Of a DNA stretch of 64,000 nucleotides, positions 56,813 to 64,000 are shown in pieces. The stretch is from Undaria pinnatifida. Taxonomy: Eukaryota > Sar > Phaeophyceae > Laminariales > Alariaceae. Position numbers and translations under genes: made by a program. Positions within the stretch are counted from its first letter, which is position 1. Each line of letters begins with the position of its first letter. The stretch covers positions 5,500,137-5,564,136 of the forward strand of contig JABAKD010000023.1 of assembly GCA_012845835.1 (NCBI GenBank), read 5' to 3'. The notes beneath the pieces are model-generated. The model saw only the letters and a program-made list of their open reading frames with translations, made no database searches and was not told where the DNA came from.

Positions 56813-59549
56813 AGCTTCACCCCAACCAAAGCCAACCTAATGAAACCCTCCGCGGAACCCGACCCAACAAATTGCTTTGCCACCATTGGGGCGCTGTCGG
56901 TACACGTGTGCATATCTCACAGCAGGAGTCTCGTTTGTTCCTCTTTGCACCAAACAAGATCATCGATGAGGACAGGCGGCAGGCAAAATCGTGTGCACAA
57001 GAGAGACTGCTACAAGAGAGCCTGTATTTTGTGGCGACGTCAGAAAGTAGACCCTCGCTTTGTGTTGACTACAGGATCCAATCGATAACGAGCGCGCTAA
57101 GGGACCTCAATCCTCGAAGTCAGGGCACGCACCGCAACCACCGGCGACGCCGTGAGTGCCGTCGATTACGCCACCATCCGCCAGACACTTGCCGCCGACA
57201 TCGCCTGGCATTGTGACGACGGCAGCTGCCGACGGCAACCCGTCCCAAGATGTCACTCTATGGACGGCGAAGGTGGTCCCAGGGTTCGAAGCGTCACCGC
57301 AGCCGGGGAGCCAGAGGCTGCAGTTGCCGCTGCTAAAACGCCGTCATCAATTCGGGTTCGACGCCAGCACCGCCGCCGCCGCCGCCATCACAGGCAACGC
57401 CGCCGCCGCCAGAACGTTCCACACGACCTTCATTGTCGAGACCCTAGCATTCGGTGTGACGGCGCTACTGGGCGTGGTTCCCATCGGTAGCGACAGCTTA
57501 AGGAGCTTTGGCGACAGTTTAGGACAGCTTGTCCATTAGATAGAGGCAGCGAAAGCCAAGGTGAAAACGGCGAGCATGCGGAACAAGAAACGGGAGAGGC
57601 CGAAGCATTGTCCACGATACACCCGCCAGGTTCCGCATTGCCCACGAGGGACGTGCGAGGATGACCACATGCCGGTAGCCATCCCGTGCTCTAACAGATG
57701 GCATGTGATCGCTAGAACATGCCAGAGAGTGCTGAACGCCTAGCCAGTACTGAGAGTGCTGAACGCCTAGCTACGTGTTCCAACAAGACGTCCTACGTAT
57801 CGTGCCAGCCAGAGTGGAATGGGGGAGGTCAACCTCTCCACCAAGCGGAATTGACTTGACAACTGCCCAAGATCGCGCCAGGGTGGAGTGCGCGGTAGTG
57901 AGAAATACCGTGCACCCCGATGGCGTCTTTTTGTCGAGAATGTCACGGTCAGGGCATGACAGTTCCCTGGGAACAACAGGTGGTTACACAGCACGTTCGA
58001 TCTCGTGGTACCGGCCTATGGGGCGGAGCCCAACTTCTTAGGTCCGCTTAATCTCCGTGTTCATGGATGCTTTAGGTCTGCGTTGGGGGGCATGTCTAAA
58101 CTTACCCGCTCCAAGGGGGTGAAGAGCGGAGCCAGTCAGTCGCTACAGTTCCCCGCGTCTATCATCCGAACTACAAGATATCCAGAGTTTCGGCTATCGA
58201 ACCGGAGGCTCCACACATTGGACATCACATAAACGAGAAACTGGGGCGAGCGAAGACGCCGTGTGGGAGGAGAACGAGACGCGATGAACGATGAACCCAT
58301 GAGGATCACAACACGCTGGAGTGTTTCGGAGGAAGATTATGCGCTGTCGTGGTGTCCGCTGGTGGTGATGGCGTTGCCTAGATGTCCACCCCACGGCATG
58401 CCCGGCCGACTACCCTTGTCTCGTTCGCGCCGCAGCATTAACCAACAGGGTTTAGCCAAGACTGCACCGAAGCCCGTGGACCGAAACACGTGCGGCCCCA
58501 ACGAGGGCACCAGGCGGCCGAAAAAAGGATGAGAGGTTGGCCGCCGGGAGCACGGCCGTTAAGGCGTTCACACAGATCCCTTCTAGAGGGCGGTAATTGG
58601 CAGGGGTCTGGGTTTTGACGCTGACGTGGTTGAACCTGTGGCTTCCGATCGCGCACAATACGTACGGGATATGCGTACGGGATTCGTTGCCTCGCGAGTT
58701 CCTCGTCCTCTGTCTGCCCGCGTTATTTGAAAAATGTCCGAGAACGAGACCGAAGCCCATCGTTGTTTCCCTTTCAACGTTCTTATATAGCAACGCTGCA
58801 CCGTCGCGAGTATTTTGGTGCCTCGTTTGCTAAACATCTTTTTCCTCCACATCTCCATATTTGCGAATTTGGGTAAATGAAATATATCGCCCGGCCCTTG
58901 GTGCTTACGACGTCGTCACCACGACGCCGCGTACAGCCTGTCCTCGCCCCTCGCTCGTTGCGGCCCCCATCCACGTGCTTAGCAGAGGCCTTGCCCAAGG
59001 GTTCGGATCCAGACCGTCTCGATTCCAAACAAGGCCTCCCACCAGCCCCCATCCGTGCAAGGCTTCATGTGAAATGGGAATGTACAGGACGCTGCGTTCA
59101 CGGTGGTGTGCCTATCCAGCGCTCCTGTTGACTTCGTGCAATGCGGCGCGTGTATAACGGAGGGCACCAGCGTCATGCGGCTGCCATTTTTCATCGAGGT
59201 GGTGGAGGCGTGCGGTATGAATTGTTGCTCGGGGGCAACGAGCCTGTCGTGGAGCTGGATGCCGCCTTGTGAGGAACCCAAGGCGGGCGTCGCGGCTACA
59301 CCACTGCTTAGTGACGACGAGGCGGTGGAGGAGCGGGACACACCGCCTTTGAGAAATGACGAGCCCGACGTGTTGTCGTCGCCGATGCCAGCGAGAGGGC
59401 AATTCCGGAAAATGTAGCTGGTACACGAATTACGGTTGGGGTCGAGAAATGGGTTTGAACTCAACGCGTGGGCCCCGGATATTGGTTTTTTTCAACCCCA
59501 AACTATGACCGACTTTGATACTGCCCGAAGTCAGCGTCGAGAGCTAGAA
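56813..59549. other. GC-rich unassigned region, possibly decayed retroelement or gene exons
   Basis: Composition is more coding-like than its surroundings. Plus-strand frames at 57152-57490 and 57156-57539 overlap in different phases; a minus-strand frame at 58979-59464 (161 codons, ATG) is Ser/Thr-rich. None has a domain I can name. A short stretch reading SRPSLCVDYRIQSI near 57.05 kb faintly resembles the FCVDYR motif of gypsy reverse transcriptases, which could mean a relic. Confidence 0.3.
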
Positions 59550-59850
59550 GACCAAGCCACGGTACAGGGAGGATATCCTCCTTTTCACACTTCTGGATTG
59601 AGCCACTCGCACGAGTAACTCTCTACCTTCGCACACCGAAGAAAAAAAAATGTGAACGATATTTTTGGAGCGTAGCGTGAATAACCATTCCTAATTTGCG
59701 GATTCATATCAACAAAAACGAACGAAAAACTCGTGCAAAAATGCTCTAGACCGCGAAGTGAACGGAGGCTCACACTCGCGCCGTGAGTGAACCCCAAGCC
59801 AAGATGGAAAAAGGGCCCGAACGATGGCCCCCCTGCCAATGGCCTTCGTC
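59550..59850 (+). mobile_element. MITE-C copy with 4-bp target duplication AGAA
   Basis: Flanked by AGAA (59546-59549, 59851-59854). Starts GACCAAGCCACGGTACAGGG and ends CCAATGGCCTTCGTC; TIRs are diverged. Confidence 0.75.
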
Positions 59851-59857
59851 AGAACGA

Positions 59858-60048
59858 GTGACCAAGGCTACGGACCCAGGCTACGGTGTAGGGAGGTGGG
59901 CCCCGTTTGGGTCTGTTTGTTTGCATTAGAGCTCGGGGTCACTCGCGCGAGTAGCCCCTCGCTGTTCCTCCTCTGCGATCTTACGTTTTCTCTTGGTGGC
60001 AGATGACTTTGTGACGGAATCAGTCCGCAATGGAATGGTTATCTTCGC
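59858..60048 (-). mobile_element. MITE-C partial copy
   Basis: A duplicated end (GACCAAGGCTACG then GACCCAGGCTACGGTGTAGG) leads into GGGGTCACTCGCGCGAGTAG; the copy stops where the next MITE-C begins. Confidence 0.6.
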
Positions 60049-60052
60049 TGCC

Positions 60053-60321
60053 GACCCAGGCTACGGTAGGGGGGTCCCCTTTTGGGCCTTTTATTTCAGT
60101 GGCTAGGGGTCACTCGCGCGAGTAACCCCTTTGTTCCTATGCTATCTTACGTTTCCTTTATGTATTACATTGACGAAATCAATCCGCAATGCAAAGGTGA
60201 TCTAAGCTGCGGCAAACCAAGTTCCTAAACCATCTTCATCCGTAGGGTACAGAGCTACTCGTGCGAGTGGCTCAAACACACCAGTGAAAATGGGGGTACC
60301 CCCCCTACCGTAGCCTTGGTC
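60053..60321 (-). mobile_element. MITE-C copy with 4-bp target duplication TGCC
   Basis: 269 bp from GACCCAGGCTACGGTAGGGG to CCTACCGTAGCCTTGGTC, flanked by TGCC (60049-60052, 60322-60325). Inserted at the end of the preceding MITE-C fragment. Confidence 0.8.
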
Positions 60322-60378
60322 TGCCCCGAAAAACGATCGCCTAAAGCATTCTTGCGCGTGAGATACTGAGTCACTTCG

Positions 60379-60667
60379 GACTCGTGCTACGACCACGGTA
60401 GCACTTTTTCGTGTGAAGAGGTTTCTGAATTCCACGGCGGGCTCCTCAAACCAAAAAATCGTCAGAAATACGCCAGTTTTCTTCTTTTTTTTTTGCGTGA
60501 TTCTCGTCGGGTACCTAGGCCATCTGGGGATTTTTCATCCCGTACGTAGTGCTCAGGCGTAATTTTTGTCGTCCCAAAATCAGTTTTTTTTTGGGAGAGG
60601 TCTTAAGCTCCCAAAATGAGGAACACCCTCACAAAAAAAGCGGTGCGCTTCTATCGCAGCACTCGTC
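60379..60667 (-). mobile_element. MITE-B copy, uninterrupted
   Basis: Starts GACTCGTGCTACGACCACGG and ends CTATCGCAGCACTCGTC. Flanks TTCG and TTTG are a near-matching duplication. It preserves the intact GAGGTCTTAAGCTCCC junction that TRIM-1 split elsewhere. Confidence 0.7.
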
Positions 60668-60751
60668 TTTGAGCGCGAGTGGCTCAAGCCCGGGAGTGAA
60701 AGTTTGGGGTAAGCCGCCTACCGTAGGGAGGTGACTTTTCGGCTCAAAATC
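60668..60751 (-). mobile_element. MITE-C right-end fragment
   Basis: GAGCGCGAGTGGCTCAAG, then GTGAAAGTTTGGGG and CCTACCGTAGGG are MITE-C end-type sequence. Confidence 0.45.
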
Positions 60752-61022
60752 GAGTCTTACTACGGTAGCCCCCCCAACTTTTCTTTGACGAAATCGCCGG
60801 TTTTTGATACCAGCTCCTGGTCGTTTTATCTCCTGAAATACAGTGCCTCGTTGCCACACCGACGTCATCGTTCTTCGATAGTCCTTTCTTTGCAAACAAG
60901 AAAAAATGCATCAAAGATTGTGTTTCGTCGCGTCCTTCCTCTTGTCGAGCAGCCATGAAATAAACGTTCGGTATAGAAGATCGCTGGTTTTGGGGGGAGG
61001 GGGGGCTATCGTAGAATCAGTC
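60752..61022 (+). mobile_element. MITE-A copy
   Basis: From GAGTCTTACTACGGTAGCC to GGCTATCGTAGAATCAGTCC with the full family interior. No clear target duplication. Confidence 0.75.
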
Positions 61023-61030
61023 CACGGTAT

Positions 61031-61328
61031 GACGCGTGCTACGATAGAGACACATGCAACGATAGACTAGAGGTGCAGCGCGCCATTTTTTCTTTTTCTG
61101 AGGTGTTTTCCTCAATTTGGGAGCTCAAGACCTCTATATCCCAAAAACTAATTTTTGGGACAAAAAATCAGAGCTGTTCGTACCGGATGAGAACAACCCA
61201 CGGCCTGGGGACAAAAAAAAAAAAATGAACATGGCCCGATTTTTCCCGATGATTTTTTGGTCAAGTGAGAGCACCGTCATTCAGAAAACATTTTTTACAC
61301 GCGAAAAGTGCCACCTCTATCGTGGACG
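61031..61328 (+). mobile_element. MITE-B copy
   Basis: Starts GACGCGTGCTACGATAG; its right end abuts the next, inverted MITE-B (CTCTATCGTGGACGCATGCT). Confidence 0.7.
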
Positions 61329-61614
61329 CATGCTATACGATAGAGAGGTACACCTTTTTTTGGCTATATTTTTTGTTCTGTGAATGGCGGGGCGGCTCCT
61401 TAAGCTAAAACCGTCGGAAATAATAATCCAATAATGTTTTTTTCATGTTTTTTTTTCCGTTGTGTACCTTTGACCATTTTTTGTTTTGTTTTTTCATCCG
61501 GTTGCAGAGGTTTTTATTTTTTCTCCAGTTCAGTTTCTTTTGGAGACGTCTTTAGCTCCGAAATTGACGAAACCTCTCGGGAAAAAAAAAGTGCACCTCT
61601 ATCTTAGCACGCGT
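61324..61614 (-). mobile_element. MITE-B copy, inverted neighbour
   Basis: Starts GGACGCATGCTATACGATAG and ends CTATCTTAGCACGCGTCC. Forms a head-to-head pair with the preceding copy. Confidence 0.7.
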
Positions 61615-61657
61615 CCCTAGGTAGGGTGGGTCCGAATTACTCGCGCGAGTGAACCTG

Positions 61658-61911
61658 GGTCGTTCTACGATAGCCCCCCCAACTTTTCTTTAACGAAATC
61701 ACCGGTTTTGAAACCAGCCCACGGCCGTATCTCCTGAAATACGGTGCCCTTTGCCACCCCGACGTCATCGTTCGAGATAGTCCTTCGCGAACAAGAAAAT
61801 GAGCGAAAAGTTATACTTTTCACAGCATACTTCCTCGTATCGAGCAGCCACGAAACGTTCGTTAAAGAAAATCGTTGGTTTTGTGGGGGGGCTATCGTAG
61901 TAAGAATCAGT
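61658..61911 (+). mobile_element. MITE-A copy
   Basis: GGTCGTTCTACGATAGCC to GGCTATCGTAGTAAGAATC. A MITE-C scrap (TACTCGCGCGAGTGAACC) precedes it. Confidence 0.75.
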
Positions 61912-62427
61912 CCTTCCTCCTTTGCCTTTTTGCGGTCTTCAGATCCGTGACATAATATACGTTAGGTTGACGGCCTGAGTTTCGCAATGGATCGTGCGAG
62001 TGAAGCTCTTCGGAGCCAAAACAACCGCCTATAAGGTCATGTTGAGTCAGTGAGGGTGCCCAGAGTCAATGGATCGTGCGAGCGGTGAAAAACCCGGAGG
62101 CCTACCCTACGGTTTCCTTGGTCGAGTAGTTTATATCGTGCTTACTGATATCAATAGACGTGTCCACCGACGATTGGAAAACCTTACTGTCGAGCTTAGG
62201 ACAACATGTATGTGCAATCCCTTTCTTCATAATAAGCTCATGCCTCCAGCACGTTCGCGCACCAAAGCACCAAGGGCGTATGTATGATGCCTGTGCAACT
62301 TGAACTGCCCCGGGTAGATGAGTGTAAAGCCCTCGCAAAGATGTGTGCCTGCGCTAAATAAACCAGTTCCGACCGAGAGCACTCTCCAACAGAAGAACTT
62401 CCCTCAAATAGTTTATTCACGGTAGAA
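61912..62427. other. Unassigned interval
   Basis: AATGGATCGTGCGAG occurs twice (near 61,985 and 62,068). No gene recognised. Confidence 0.35.
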
Positions 62428-62935
62428 GAGTCCTACAATAGAGGTGCACCTCGTTTTTCTGAGGTATTTTTCATCTTGGGAGCTCAATACCTCTTCCAAA
62501 AACATATTTGAGGAAAATTTAAACTGATAGGACCGGATGGAAAATCCTATGGCCTTAGGTACACGACGAGCATAGATAGTAAAAAAAAATGGCGTCAGTT
62601 CCGACGATTTTGTGTTAAGGGATACCGTCGTTCAGAAACCATTTCAGAGTCATCCCACGGTAGGGATTGCACCCGAAAGTCCCTGAGCTCCTCACATGAG
62701 GAACTCAATATCTCACCCCAAAAATGACTTCGAAGGCATTCGTTCGCAAAACCCGACCAAGATTCTATGCCTTAGTTCAAAAATATAATAATGTACTCGT
62801 GAAACGACTTTATTGACCTGCAGTTCCTCACATGAGGAACTCAATCGCCCAGGGACTTTTGGGTGCAGAAAGTGCAACCCCTACCGTGGGATGACTCTTC
62901 AGACGAAAAGTGGTACCTCTATTGTAGCACGCGTC
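62428..62935 (+). mobile_element. MITE-B copy interrupted by MITE-D
   Basis: Reads as MITE-B up to ACCATTTCA (62646) and resumes GACGAAAAGTGGTACCTC after the insertion, ending TTGTAGCACGCGTC. Confidence 0.8.
62647..62897 (+). mobile_element. MITE-D, 251 bp, with 4-bp target duplication TTCA
   Basis: Perfect inverted ends GAGTCATCCCACGGTAGGG (allowing A/G just inside) flanked by TTCA (62643-62646, 62898-62901). Subterminal palindrome CCTCACATGAGG occurs near both ends. The empty site CATTTCAGACGAAAAG survives in the 53.57 kb MITE-B. Confidence 0.85.
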
Positions 62936-62962
62936 TATAGTAATAGCGGTGTACCTACACAG

Positions 62963-63225
62963 AGTGATTCTACGATAGCCCCCCCCAAAAAACAGCGGTT
63001 TTCTTTAACGAACGTTTCATGGCTGCTCGACACCAGGAAGGATACACTAATAATAGGAGGGAAAAAAAAGTTATCCACAGATTTTCCCGTGTGTGTGCAG
63101 AAGTCTATCGATTGATGACGTCGGGGTGTCGAGGGCACACCGCAGTTCAGAAGATAAGACCGGGGGCTGGTTTTGAAACCGCCGGTTTTGTTGAAGATAA
63201 GTTGGGGGGGCTACACCGAACGACC
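62963..63225 (-). mobile_element. MITE-A copy
   Basis: GTGATTCTACGATAGCC to GGGGGCTACACCGAACGACC; right TIR decayed (CTACACCG for CTACCGTAG). Confidence 0.7.
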
Positions 63226-63689
63226 CTACAGTACTACCCCCTTAGCCTGAAAAAAGCGGGCTGCACTTACGGCTTTTATCGGTTTCTTCTTATTTTCTTT
63301 GGTGAGGAATATATATGGAGGTTTTTCAATGCTGCTGGAGTAATAACCTGTCAAAACAATTATGCATATCCCTCCGTGTCCCTTGGTGCGCTAGTAGCCG
63401 TGATACCGCCTTGAGCGTACGCAACAACATGACGTACGTTGTGTGTTCGTGCTTTGGTGCCCTACAAGTATGTATGCTCGGGGCCGGCGCTGACTGGTGT
63501 GCATTTTCGCTCACTACGTCGGCTCTTTACGAGTGTGATTATCTCGCTACCAGGTACATTGAACTAAAACGCCTCCGCTCCAGAGGTGTTGGAACCCGCC
63601 CGTCAACATGGACTAGGTCATCGACGTGTGTACATGCTGAACACGCGTCATTGAAAACAATAATCTGTGACTGTATTTTGTGACCAAGG
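63226..63689. other. Unassigned interval
   Basis: An open frame (63315-63683 plus, 122 codons) reads CSCFGALQVCMLGAGADW; no family recognised. Confidence 0.3.
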
Positions 63690-63880
63690 GTAGGGTATTT
63701 TACTTGTATCATACCCTCTTTTCCACGACCGGCTTTGGGCCACTCGCCCGAGTGTGACTCTGCACCTCTTCACAGAAAAATAATCTGCCCGCGTGATTTT
63801 CCTAACGCAGAGCACTTGGCACAGCTAACCATTCCATTGTTGCGGCTGTTCATATATCTACAACAAAAGAAACACACCAA
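63690..63880 (+). mobile_element. MITE-C fragment
   Basis: CCACTCGCCCGAGTGTGACT, CTCTGCACCTC and AGCTAACCATTCCATTG follow the left-half block order of MITE-C. Confidence 0.5.
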
Positions 63881-63885
63881 ACTTA

Positions 63886-64000
63886 TAAAGACCTCTCCCA
63901 AAAAAACTGATTCGGGTGAAAAAAAAAAACGGAACACGTACGAGTACGACGGGATGAGAAATACCAAGGCCTAGGTACAAAACGAGAAATTTCATACAAA
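63886..64000 (+). mobile_element. MITE-B fragment running off the window
   Basis: AAAGACCTCTCCCAAAAAA, CGGGATGAGAAATACCAAGG and CTAGGTACAAAACGAGAA match the MITE-B interior; the right end lies beyond the window. Confidence 0.6.

Noticed and set aside
57040-57090. Gypsy reverse-transcriptase motif LCVDYR
   Set aside because: Only a dozen residues match and no neighbouring RT motif is found in any frame.
56095-57216. 373-codon plus-strand ORF and several 160-220-codon minus ORFs
   Set aside because: They are translations of the (ACAAC)n satellite, which has no stop codons in any frame; only the last 120 codons lie outside the repeat and match nothing.

Overview
The window is nuclear DNA of a eukaryote. 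It carries a spliced transposase gene with introns of about 0.7 and 1.5 kb, dense miniature transposons, LTR and non-LTR retroelement wrecks and long microsatellites. It has no operons, ribosome-binding sites or prokaryotic genes. The retroelement protein fragments (an endonuclease/reverse-transcriptase type non-LTR element and a Ty3/gypsy integrase) resemble families I associate with stramenopiles. Together with the long introns this makes a brown alga (Phaeophyceae) my best guess. That is inference from memory, not a database result. No host housekeeping gene was recognised, so the window is best read as a heterochromatin-like transposon graveyard with some young insertions.

Layout. 1.7-5.1 kb: a PIF/Harbinger transposase gene, intact only after removing two introns, and convergent to it (7.2-8.7 kb, minus strand) a candidate partner protein split by one in-frame TAG. 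9.95-18.5 kb and 35.9-43.7 kb: two copies, in opposite orientation, of a giant palindromic element (about 7.8 kb; two 3.5-kb inverted arms around a 0.75-kb asymmetric spacer), each arm holding a decayed reverse-transcriptase fragment. 18.9-26 kb: short piggyBac-like (TTAA) elements, dispersed repeats, and a very young miniature LTR retroelement (TRIM) with 340-bp LTRs. 27.6-30.7 kb: Ty3/gypsy pol 3' remnant. 32.8-35.3 kb: nested MITEs, one of them split by a second kind of TRIM. 44.5-45.8 kb: a TA-flanked element with repeated internal motifs and a second copy of the small TRIM. 46-55.7 kb: MITEs, an (AAC)n tract, and a foldback element containing telomere-like repeats. 56.2-56.8 kb: 0.6-kb (ACAAC)n tract. 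56.8-59.5 kb: GC-rich unassigned sequence. 59.5 kb to the end: wall-to-wall MITEs.

Main observations. (1) Four MITE families (called A-D here) share one terminal plan, GA[C/G]-N5-C[T/C]ACG[A/G]TAG, and eight individual copies show clean 4-bp target-site duplications, so they look like clients of one transposase not seen in the window. (2) Arms inside each palindromic element match each other at sites where the two elements differ, although the spacers show that the palindrome is older than the split: a signature of arm-to-arm gene conversion. (3) Several insertions have an empty-site counterpart inside the same window, which fixes their boundaries and relative age.
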